From Anaerolineaceae bacterium (GTDB taxonomy: Bacteria > Chloroflexota > Anaerolineae > JAAYZQ01), in assembly GCA_012514775.1 (NCBI GenBank), contig JAAYZQ010000201.1, positions 1-5,085 of the forward strand: a stretch of 5,085 nucleotides of DNA, in the 5' to 3' direction. Under the pieces are notes generated by a model. It did no database searches, was not told where the DNA came from, and saw only the letters and a program-made list of their open reading frames with translations. Shown here in pieces: positions 1 through 5,085 of the stretch; the stretch's first letter is position 1, and each line of letters opens with the position of its first letter. The translations under genes and the position numbers were made by a program.

Positions 1-530
1 CGCACGTACATGCCGCTGGAATAGCGCTTGACCGGGGTATCCAAGAACTTCTCGATCTCGGCAAAGGCCACGATCTCGTCGAATTTGCGAGCGATCTCGG
101 CGCGGCGCATGCCCAGGATGGCGCCGTTGAGGTAGACGTTCTCGCGGCCGGTCAGCTCGGGGTGAAAGCCGGTGCCTACCTCTAGCAGCGACCCCACCCG
201 TCCGCGGATCTCGGCCCGCCCCTCGGTGGGCTTGGTGATGCGCGACAAGATCTTCAACAATGTGGACTTGCCAGCGCCGTTGCGGCCGATGATGCCGACC
301 ACCTCGCCCTGCTTGACCTCGAAAGAGATATCCTTGAGCGCCCAAAAGGACTCGGGCCCCGAGGGCGAATGGCCGTTGCCCCGGCCATCCCGGCGCAGCA
401 GGGAGCCAACGGAGCGGGCGGCGCTGGCGGCGCCCCTGGCCAGCGCATCCCGCAGCACGCCATAGGGCTCGCGCTCGCCGATGCGGTAGCGCTTGCCGAG
501 GCCCTCTACGCGAATGGCGACATCGCTCAT
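1..530 (-). CDS. wzt: Wzt-type ABC transporter ATP-binding protein for polysaccharide export (partial; C-terminus outside window)
   Basis: Cytoplasmic ATPase that, paired with the Wzm permease just upstream, powers export of a lipid-linked polysaccharide across the inner membrane. It starts at ATG 528-530 and stays open to base 1, giving 176 residues. Visible motifs are Walker A (GRNGAGKST, residues 82-90), the Wzt-type stretch [18 protein letters not shown] (114-131) and the start of the ABC signature (YSSGM, 170-174). Residues about 20-62 form the basic, Gly/Ser-rich insertion before the [11 protein letters not shown] strand that is usual in Wzt/TagH-type ATPases but absent from generic ABC ATPases. 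Walker B, the H-loop and any C-terminal carbohydrate-binding domain lie beyond the window. The start is 3 nt after the wzm stop with no obvious Shine-Dalgarno site, so translation is probably coupled. The family call is very secure; the exported glycan is unknown. Confidence 0.95.
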   Translation of the reverse strand, partial: MSDVAIRVEGLGKRYRIGEREPYGVLRDALARGAASAARSVGSLLRRDGRGNGHSPSGPESFWALKDISFEVKQGEVVGIIGRNGAGKSTLLKILSRITKPTEGRAEIRGRVGSLLEVGTGFHPELTGRENVYLNGAILGMRRAEIARKFDEIVAFAEIEKFLDTPVKRYSSGMYV

Positions 531-533
531 GGG

Positions 534-1370
534 CTACACCACGTCGGCAAAGGTCTCCTCCATGTGACGAAAATAGTAGAGTCCGCCCACCAGCAGCGCC
601 GCGACCATGATCACCGAGACCAGCAGCAGGGGGCCGGGGGCTTGCTGGCCCAGCAGCGCCCAGCGGAAGCCCTCCACCACGCCGGCCATGGGGTTCAGGC
701 CGTAGAGCGCGCGCCAGCGCTCGGGCACCAGGCTGGCGGGATAGGCGATGGGCGTGGCAAAGAGCCAGAACTGCACCAGGAAGGGGACGGTGTAGCGAAA
801 GTCGCGGTACTGCACGTTGAGCGACGAGAGCCAGAGCCCGACGCCCAGGGCGGTGGCGATGGCCAGCAGCACAAACAGCGGCAACGTCCAGATGGCCACC
901 GTCGGCGCGACGCCGTAGAAGAGCATCATGCCCAATAGCACGACAAAGGCGATCCCGAAATCGGCCAGCCCGGCGACGATGGGGGCCAGGGGCACCAGCA
1001 GCCGCGGAAAGTAGACCTTGGTGATGACGTGCTGCTGGTCCACCAGGCTGTTGCTGGCCTGGGTCAGCGCGTTGGCAAAGTAGGTCCAGGGCACCAGTGC
1101 GGCGTAGGCAAAGATGGGATAGGGCATCCCCTCAGAGGGAATGCGCCCCAGCCGCCCGAAAAAGACGCTAAAGACGACCATGGTGAAGAACGGCTGGATG
1201 ACCGCCCAGGCCGCGCCCAGGACGGTCTGCTTGTAGCGCACCTTCAGGTCGCGCCAGACCAGGAAGTAGAGCAGGTCGCGATAGTGCCAGAGGTCGCGCA
1301 GCTCGAGGTGCATCCAGCCCTTGGCCGGCTCGATGACGGTGAGGGGCACGGTCTTCTGTTCAGCGCTCAC
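534..1370 (-). CDS. wzm: Wzm-type ABC-2 polysaccharide export permease
   Basis: Inner-membrane permease of an ABC-transporter-dependent polysaccharide (O-antigen or teichoic-acid type) export system, 278 residues, normal for the family (about 255-290). Family hallmarks are the amphipathic N-terminal segment ELRDLWHYRDLLYFLVWRD (23-41), then KVRYKQTVLGAAWAVIQPF (43-61), the FPRLL motif (121-125), NVQYRDFRYTVPFLVQFWLF (185-204), the LNPM motif (225-228) with VVEGFRW (231-237), and the FRHMEETFADVV end (267-278). About six membrane segments are visible, near 50-71, 85-100, 128-150, 157-180, 195-212 and 247-266. The GTG start at 1368-1370 overlaps the glycosyltransferase stop as GTGA and has an AGGAGG site 9 nt upstream. 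The open frame runs a further 259 codons upstream (to 2147), but that part is an Arg/Pro-rich out-of-frame shadow of the glycosyltransferase. The gene is followed by the matching ATPase. Confidence 0.96.
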   Translation of the reverse strand: MSAEQKTVPLTVIEPAKGWMHLELRDLWHYRDLLYFLVWRDLKVRYKQTVLGAAWAVIQPFFTMVVFSVFFGRLGRIPSEGMPYPIFAYAALVPWTYFANALTQASNSLVDQQHVITKVYFPRLLVPLAPIVAGLADFGIAFVVLLGMMLFYGVAPTVAIWTLPLFVLLAIATALGVGLWLSSLNVQYRDFRYTVPFLVQFWLFATPIAYPASLVPERWRALYGLNPMAGVVEGFRWALLGQQAPGPLLLVSVIMVAALLVGGLYYFRHMEETFADVV

Positions 1371-2536
1371 GTGGCAGGCCCTCCTGCCGCTGCGGAGCGA
1401 GAGTTCCTCGGCCCCTTGTACAGCGGAGGCGCGCTGCGGGGCGTCAGCAAGGCGACGAATGACGCCGGTATGGTCAGGAACAGGTTGAGCGCCGGCATCC
1501 AGGCCCTGGCCAGCCAGCGCCAGTCCCCCGTGTAAGCTGCCACCGCGCCCGCGAGGGCAGCCGTCCGGCCGCAGAGCCAGGCGAGAAAGGGCGCGAGCAG
1601 GCTCAGCATGGCCGCAGCCCAGTCCGGCCGGACGAGGGCGGCGATGCCGGTCAGCAGGAGGTAGAAAGCCAGCCCCGCGGCGAGGAGATAGGCGTAGAGC
1701 TGCGCGAACAGGTCCCTCGGTTGATTCAACAGGGTGGCCCGATGCTCCCACAGCCCGGTCAGGTGGGTCCGCCGCCAGCGCAGGTGGTGCCTCCAGGATT
1801 CCCGCACGGTGGCAGGGCGGTCCGTGGTCAGGCGGGCGCCCTCGGCGAAAGCGACCCGCTCGCCCGTATCGCCCAGCCTGGCCCAGATGTCCCAGTCCTC
1901 GCGGGCGTAGGTATGCTCGGGCAGGCCGCCGATGCGCGCCAGCAGGTCGCGGCGGATGGCAATGGAGCGGTCGCCCTGGATCCAGGACAGCTTCTGGATT
2001 TGGTAAGTGTGGATGTTCCACATGGTCTCTTCCAGCGTCACCGGGGTGATCCGGTTGGGGAAGCCATCGCCGACGGCCACGGAGGCGCCACGGGCGATTG
2101 GCGCCATAAGCGCCGCCAGCCAGCCCGGCTCGACGATGTTGTCGCAATCCAGAAGGACGACGATATCGTATTGCGCTTCCTGGACGCCCCGGTTGAGGGC
2201 CGCGTTCTTGGGCTCCGGCCCGCGCTCCAGGACGCGCAACCGCTCATCGCCCATTGCAGCCGCCATCGCTGCGCTGTGGGTTCCATCGTCGCCCCCGGCC
2301 AGGATGATCGCCTCCCAGCGAGGGTATTCCACCTGGCGCAGGGCGGCGATATGCTTTTCAATGGTGCCTTTTTCGTTCCAGGCCGGCACGAGGACCGAGA
2401 CCGGCGGCAGGTCCTCGCGCCGCGGCGGCGGCGAATTTACCTCGTTGCGGCGGGCGCGCCATCCGCGGCGGATGGCCAGCGCCCAGGTGAGGGCAATATG
2501 TGCCAGCACGAGTATCCATAGCCCTCGAAGGATCAC
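1367..2536 (-). CDS. Membrane-attached family 2 glycosyltransferase
   Basis: Transfers a sugar from a nucleotide-sugar donor to a growing glycan or lipid-linked acceptor at the cytoplasmic face of the membrane; donor and acceptor cannot be read from sequence. It has 389 residues. Residues about 2-22 form an N-terminal membrane helix, followed by a GT-A domain opening with PVSVLVPAWNEKGTIEKHI (45-63). The metal-binding DxD is DCD (130-132), the putative catalytic acid motif is ED in AREDWDIW (211-218), and HHLRW (250-254) sits where processive GT2 enzymes carry QxxRW. Three hydrophobic C-terminal segments follow (about 275-302, 306-325, 345-365), then a basic Gly/Ala/Ser tail. The GTG start at 2536 was chosen because a GAGGAG site lies 10 nt before it and the protein then begins at the membrane helix. 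The in-frame ATG at 2677 would add 47 unlike, Arg/Ser-rich residues and overlap the preceding gene. The stop overlaps the wzm start. Confidence 0.9.
   Translation of the reverse strand: MILRGLWILVLAHIALTWALAIRRGWRARRNEVNSPPPRREDLPPVSVLVPAWNEKGTIEKHIAALRQVEYPRWEAIILAGGDDGTHSAAMAAAMGDERLRVLERGPEPKNAALNRGVQEAQYDIVVLLDCDNIVEPGWLAALMAPIARGASVAVGDGFPNRITPVTLEETMWNIHTYQIQKLSWIQGDRSIAIRRDLLARIGGLPEHTYAREDWDIWARLGDTGERVAFAEGARLTTDRPATVRESWRHHLRWRRTHLTGLWEHRATLLNQPRDLFAQLYAYLLAAGLAFYLLLTGIAALVRPDWAAAMLSLLAPFLAWLCGRTAALAGAVAAYTGDWRWLARAWMPALNLFLTIPASFVALLTPRSAPPLYKGPRNSRSAAAGGPAT
1380..1385 (-). promoter_or_regulatory. Ribosome binding site for wzm
   Basis: AGGAGG on the minus strand, 9 nt before the GTG at 1370. 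It lies inside the 3' end of the glycosyltransferase gene. It fixes the wzm start, because the reading frame itself is open far upstream. Confidence 0.85.
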
Positions 2537-2588
2537 GGTAGGTCGTCTCCTCGGGCGGATTCGCCTCCCCGGTCGCTCCAATGTATTG
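2537..2588 (-). other. 52-nt intra-operon spacer between the third SDR gene and the glycosyltransferase
   Basis: The longest non-coding stretch in the window. It holds the glycosyltransferase ribosome binding site and a weak 4-bp inverted repeat (GGCG/CGCC, 2554-2565) with no following T-run, so it is not a terminator. I see no convincing promoter. The simplest reading is continuous transcription across it. Confidence 0.6.
2547..2552 (-). promoter_or_regulatory. Ribosome binding site for the glycosyltransferase
   Basis: GAGGAG on the minus strand, 10 nt before the GTG at 2536. It lies in the 52-nt gap (2537-2588) after the preceding gene and supports the GTG start over the upstream ATG at 2677. 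Confidence 0.7.
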
Positions 2589-3512
2589 TCACTGGATGCC
2601 CAGCTTTCCCCGCCACCACTCGATCGTGTCGCGCAGGCCGGACTCCAGGTCGTGCTGCGGTGTCCAGCCGGTGGCACGCTTGAGCAATTGGGTGTTGGCG
2701 CAGACGAACATCGGGTCGCCCTCCCGGTACGGCAGGTCGCCCAGCCGAATCAGCTCCGGTCGCCTCAGGATCGTCCCAATGCGCGTCGCCAGGTCGCGGA
2801 TAGCCAGCGGCTGTCCCGAGCCGATGTTGACCGGCCCGGTCAGGCTGCTCTGCGCCACTGCCCACAGCGCGCCGGCCACGTCGGCGACGTGCAAATAGTC
2901 ACGCAACTGTTCGCCAGGCGTCAGCCGCGTCGACTCGCCGCGCAGCGCCGCGATAATCACGGCGGGGACGAAGCGCTTCTCGTGTTCGCCCGGGCCATAG
3001 ACGCTAAAGATGCGCGGCCAGACCAGCTCGACCCCGGCGGCGGACGCCCATAGCGCCAGGCCCTGGTACAGGGCAGCCTTGGTCGCGCCGTAGAGGGTGT
3101 TGGGCTTGAGAGCCGAGTCCTCCGCCAAGTACCCCAGGCTCTGGTCATACTCGGAGAAGGTGCCGGCGATCATCAGCTTATGGCAGCCGGCCTCAGCGAG
3201 GCGTGTTGCGAGTCCCAGGCTGGCCGAGAGGTACTGCAGGTTCCGCGGGCTGGAGACGAACTTGCCCGGCTCGGCGTACCAGGCCAGGTGGAAGCAAGCC
3301 TCGGGGCGGATCGCCTCCAGGCGTTCCCCCCAGCTCTGCCTGGGGTCCAACAAGTCGCCTTTTACCACCTGCAGGTCGGGCAGGATGTCGCGGATGCGCC
3401 ACGGGTCGCTCTCAGCGCGCAGGAGCGCCGAGACCTCGCAGCCTTCTCTCAGCAGCAGCCGGGCTAGTTGGGAACCGATGAAGCCGCCCGCCCCGGTGAT
3501 GAATACGCGCAT
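2589..3512 (-). CDS. NAD(P)-dependent epimerase/dehydratase family protein, probable nucleotide-sugar 4-ketoreductase or epimerase
   Basis: Cytoplasmic extended-SDR enzyme of 307 residues, normal length for the family, acting on a nucleotide-linked sugar. The Rossmann nucleotide-binding motif TGAGGFIG is at residues 6-13, after the strand MRVFI. The catalytic set looks intact: a Ser/Thr region AGTFSEYD (116-123) and YGATK (Tyr141, Lys145). The substrate-side motifs LRDYLHVADVAGAL (203-216) and VNIGSG (228-233) are also present. The AGT-x-SEYD-x-S pattern with NTLYGATK recalls enzymes annotated as CDP-abequose/paratose synthases and dTDP-6-deoxy-hexose 4-ketoreductases, so reduction of a 4-keto-6-deoxy intermediate is a reasonable inference; a 4-epimerase remains possible. 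The ATG at 3512 is preceded by a strong AAGGAGG site. The open frame extends to an ATG at 3590, but those 26 extra residues overlap the preceding gene and precede the canonical N-terminal strand. It starts 16 nt after the preceding stop. Confidence 0.88.
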   Translation of the reverse strand: MRVFITGAGGFIGSQLARLLLREGCEVSALLRAESDPWRIRDILPDLQVVKGDLLDPRQSWGERLEAIRPEACFHLAWYAEPGKFVSSPRNLQYLSASLGLATRLAEAGCHKLMIAGTFSEYDQSLGYLAEDSALKPNTLYGATKAALYQGLALWASAAGVELVWPRIFSVYGPGEHEKRFVPAVIIAALRGESTRLTPGEQLRDYLHVADVAGALWAVAQSSLTGPVNIGSGQPLAIRDLATRIGTILRRPELIRLGDLPYREGDPMFVCANTQLLKRATGWTPQHDLESGLRDTIEWWRGKLGIQ

Positions 3513-3522
3513 GGTTCGCTCG

Positions 3523-3529
3523 CCTCCTT
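3523..3529 (-). promoter_or_regulatory. Ribosome binding site for the third SDR gene, overlapping the upstream stop codon
   Basis: AAGGAGG on the minus strand, 10 nt before the ATG at 3512. Its first A is the last base of the TGA stop (3531-3529) of the preceding gene, so ribosomes terminating there sit directly on the next initiation site. It decides the 3512 start over the ATG at 3590. Confidence 0.88.
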
Positions 3530-4515
3530 CAGGCCTGCCCAGCAAAGAATGTCCTGTACCAATCAATGGTCGCCTGCAATCCCCCGTCAATCGTGTACAG
3601 CGGGCGCCAGCCCAGGATGTCGCGCGCCTTCTGGGCGGTGAGGTACTGGTTGCGGATCTCCTGCTTGGCCTTGTCCTCCACCAGCGGCGTCAGATCCGAG
3701 CCCATCAGCCGCACGATCTTGTCTACAAGCTCCAGGACGGAGAGGTGGCCCCCGCTGGATAGGTTGAAGGCCTGGCCGCGCAGCTCGGGCTTCTCGGCCA
3801 GGCTCTCGGCCAGGTACAGGTGCGCCGCTGCGGCGTCCTCGACATACAGGTAATCGCGGATGAACTTGCCGTTGGAGTGGATCACCGGCCGCTCGCCTTT
3901 CCACACCGAGCGGACCGTCCCTGGCACAATGCGGCTCCAGTTGAGGTCACCACCGCCGTATAGGTTCGGCAACCGGGTGACCGCTACGCCCAGCGCGTAG
4001 GTCTGGGCATAGCAGCGGGCGATCATCTCCGCGCAGGCCTTGCTCACGTCATGAGGATAGACGGCGAGCAGCGGCATCTCCTCGTGGTAGGGCAGCTCGT
4101 CGCTGTCCCCATATACCTTGTCCGTCGAGGCCATCACAACCTGCTTAACCGTAGGGATCGCCCGGCAGGCCTCCAGCAGGGACCAGGTACCACGGATGTT
4201 GGTCTCAAAGGTCGTGACCGGGTCGCGGTTGGCGGTCCCCACGATGCTCTGCGCGGCCAGGTGAATCACGGTGTTTATCTCGTATTCCCCCAGCGCGCGC
4301 CGCAACAACTCCAGATCGCTCAAGTCCCCTCGCACGGCCTTGGCCCGCTCCAAGAGCCCCGTTCGCACCAACTCGCATTGCGGCACCCAGTCCCGCACCA
4401 GGCAGACTACATCGGCCCCGGCATCGAGCAGGCGCCTTACCAGCCAGCCGCCCAGCTGTCCGGTGGCGCCTGTGACGAATGTAGGACGACTATTCCAGAA
4501 TGGCTGTCCAGTCAT
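3529..4515 (-). CDS. NAD-dependent epimerase/dehydratase, 4,6-dehydratase-like, with His at the catalytic Tyr position
   Basis: Cytoplasmic extended-SDR sugar-nucleotide enzyme of 328 residues, in the size range of CDP-glucose and GDP-mannose 4,6-dehydratases (about 320-360). The FW start and strand [14 protein letters not shown] (13-26) contain the NAD-binding TGxxGxxG (15-22). HLAAQS (85-90) and [13 protein letters not shown] (106-118) are typical. STDK (130-133) resembles the S/T-D-K of CDP-glucose 4,6-dehydratases rather than the TDE of dTDP-glucose dehydratase (RmlB). The active-site lysine is Lys159 in YPHDVSK (153-159), but the residue four before it is His155, not Tyr; the only nearby Tyr is 153. 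Downstream are [18 protein letters not shown] (220-237), NLSSGG (251-256) and LGWRPLY (301-307). Everything else looks intact, with no frameshift. The ATG at 4515 has an AAGGAGG site and lies 3 nt after the upstream stop. The exact reaction is uncertain: dehydratase, epimerase, or a catalytically altered variant. Confidence 0.88.
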   Translation of the reverse strand: MTGQPFWNSRPTFVTGATGQLGGWLVRRLLDAGADVVCLVRDWVPQCELVRTGLLERAKAVRGDLSDLELLRRALGEYEINTVIHLAAQSIVGTANRDPVTTFETNIRGTWSLLEACRAIPTVKQVVMASTDKVYGDSDELPYHEEMPLLAVYPHDVSKACAEMIARCYAQTYALGVAVTRLPNLYGGGDLNWSRIVPGTVRSVWKGERPVIHSNGKFIRDYLYVEDAAAAHLYLAESLAEKPELRGQAFNLSSGGHLSVLELVDKIVRLMGSDLTPLVEDKAKQEIRNQYLTAQKARDILGWRPLYTIDGGLQATIDWYRTFFAGQA

Positions 4516-4518
4516 CCC

Positions 4519-5085
4519 CTATTCCTCCTTGTCAGTGCTGGTCGGATAGTAGGTTCGGTCTTTCCAGTACAGTTTCTCGTCTAGTTTGCCCTCCGCCAAT
4601 AGGGCCTTCAGTCGCGCAAGTCGAACGTACTTGGGGCCACGGAAGTCTTCCTGGGTGAGGGCAATGTCCCCAAACGCAGAGCACAATTCCTCGGCCCCGC
4701 GCTGGGCATTCCACGTCGGCTTGAAGGCAGGGACGCAGCGACCAATCTTGGAAAAGTCCACGCGATAGCTGCGGGGGTCCGGGCCACCGCCCTCGGCATA
4801 GGATACCTGACAGCCTGGGAACGCCTCCTGCACGATTGCCGCCAGATCGCGAACTTGGTAGTTCTCCGTGTTAATGCCCACGTTAAAGGCTTGGTTGTGG
4901 ATGGCCTCTCGGGGTGCCGCCAGAGCAGCGGCAAAGGCACTGGAGATATCCTGCACGTGCACGACTGGTCTCCAGGGCGTGCCGTCGCTCAGGATGAGGA
5001 TTTCGCCGGTGACCTTCGCCCAGCAGGCCAGGTTGTTGATCACCAGATCAGCCCGAAAACGGGGCGACCAGCCATAGGCGGTGGC
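4519..5085 (-). CDS. NAD-dependent epimerase/dehydratase (SDR), C-terminal part; start outside window
   Basis: C-terminal 188 residues of an extended-SDR sugar-nucleotide enzyme; the frame is open to the right window edge, so this is window truncation and not a broken gene. A GTG at 5043 could be taken for a start, but the 14 codons before it read as good family sequence (ATAYGWSPRFRADL), so the gene continues outward. That stretch matches the segment after the catalytic lysine in this family (R-x-A-T-x-Y-G-x-S-P-R-x-R). Further substrate-domain motifs are DGTPWRPVVHVQDISSAF, AFNVG and YRVDFSKIGR, and a tail GPKYVRLARLKALLAEGKLD that I associate with SDR enzymes of O-antigen-type clusters. 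The Rossmann motif and catalytic Ser-Tyr-Lys lie outside, so epimerase versus dehydratase or reductase cannot be decided. The last codons encode the ribosome binding site of the next gene, whose ATG follows the TAG by 3 nt. Confidence 0.88.
   Translation of the reverse strand, partial: ATAYGWSPRFRADLVINNLACWAKVTGEILILSDGTPWRPVVHVQDISSAFAAALAAPREAIHNQAFNVGINTENYQVRDLAAIVQEAFPGCQVSYAEGGGPDPRSYRVDFSKIGRCVPAFKPTWNAQRGAEELCSAFGDIALTQEDFRGPKYVRLARLKALLAEGKLDEKLYWKDRTYYPTSTDKEE
4524..4530 (-). promoter_or_regulatory. Ribosome binding site for the second SDR gene, inside the upstream coding sequence
   Basis: AAGGAGG on the minus strand, 8 nt before the ATG at 4515. It falls in the last codons of the preceding gene, where it encodes the Lys-Glu-Glu end of that protein, and the upstream TAG lies between it and the start. 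It supports translational coupling. Confidence 0.88.

Noticed and set aside
127..191. Glutamate in place of the usual Q-loop glutamine in Wzt (SLLEVGTGF)
   Set aside because: This form is the normal pattern I know for Wzt/TagH-type exporter ATPases, not a lesion.
369..938. Long plus-strand open frame antisense to wzt and wzm
   Set aside because: His/Gln/Gly-rich low-complexity translation with no domain, lying opposite two well-identified genes; high-GC coding sequence routinely leaves the opposite strand open.
1371..2147. Extension of the wzm reading frame 259 codons upstream, suggesting a fusion protein
   Set aside because: The extension is Arg/Pro/Gly-rich out-of-frame translation of the glycosyltransferase gene, and the GTG at 1370 has a strong ribosome binding site and begins a normal-length Wzm.
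2553..2566. Small inverted repeat GGCG/CGCC in the 52-nt spacer as a terminator
   Set aside because: Only a 4-bp stem and no U-run after it; transcription must continue for the downstream genes.
2575..2620. Relatively AT-rich patch near the third SDR stop (TACATT) as an internal -10 promoter element
   Set aside because: Only a 4 of 6 match to TATAAT and nothing resembling TTGACA at the expected distance upstream.
1721..3053. Plus-strand open frames (1721-2521, 2007-3053) antisense to the glycosyltransferase and third SDR gene
   Set aside because: No recognisable motifs, Arg/Ser/Pro- or Gln/Gly-rich translations, no ribosome binding site seen, and the opposite strand encodes clear enzymes.
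3097..4584. Further plus-strand open frames (3097-3762, 4051-4584) opposite the SDR genes
   Set aside because: Same pattern of codon-bias shadows; the minus-strand proteins carry full family motifs over these bases.
4519..5043. GTG at 5043 as the start of a short separate gene
   Set aside because: The 14 codons before it to the window edge continue the family motif in frame, so it is an internal Val of a truncated-by-window gene.
4519..5085. Somewhat lower G+C on the right side as a sign of separate transfer
   Set aside because: Hand-counted lines there (about 58-63%) are only moderately below the left and middle (about 70-80%); only a few lines were sampled, and gene spacing and ribosome binding sites are continuous with the rest of the operon.

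Overview
The window is one contiguous block of a polysaccharide (O-antigen-like or other cell-surface glycan) biosynthesis and export operon. All six recognisable genes lie on the minus strand, so transcription runs from base 5085 towards base 1, and both ends of the window cut through genes. Base composition is high in G+C (hand-counted 60-base lines range from about 58% to 80%). Two of the starts chosen are GTG, and four of the five starts visible have strong purine-rich Shine-Dalgarno sites. This fits a high-GC bacterium. The protein sequences resemble, from memory, versions seen in Chloroflexota and other environmental bacteria, but the lineage cannot be fixed from this window.

Layout in transcription order: (1) the C-terminal part of an NAD-dependent sugar-nucleotide epimerase/dehydratase (5085-4519, start outside the window); (2) a complete SDR enzyme resembling CDP-glucose/GDP-mannose 4,6-dehydratases (4515-3529); (3) a third SDR enzyme resembling nucleotide-sugar 4-ketoreductases/epimerases (3512-2589); (4) a membrane-attached family 2 glycosyltransferase (2536-1367); (5) an ABC-2 type polysaccharide exporter permease, Wzm (1370-534); (6) the N-terminal part of its ATPase, Wzt (530-1, cut by the window just after the ABC signature motif). 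Spacings are 3, 16, 52, -4 (GTGA overlap) and 3 nt. This is a tightly coupled single transcription unit with no internal terminator or convincing internal promoter. No intergenic stretch exceeds 52 bases, and there are no RNA genes, mobile elements, repeats or CRISPR arrays.

Working together: the three SDR enzymes probably convert an activated hexose (CDP-, dTDP- or GDP-linked) into a modified, likely deoxy, sugar donor. The glycosyltransferase adds a sugar to a growing lipid-linked glycan at the inner face of the membrane. Wzm/Wzt then exports the finished chain. Substrate identities are inference.

I see no evidence of an entirely new system. The most noteworthy observation is that the middle SDR enzyme has histidine where the catalytic tyrosine of the YxxxK motif is expected, with a tyrosine two residues earlier. 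It looks as if the usual His-Pro-Tyr order has become Tyr-Pro-His.
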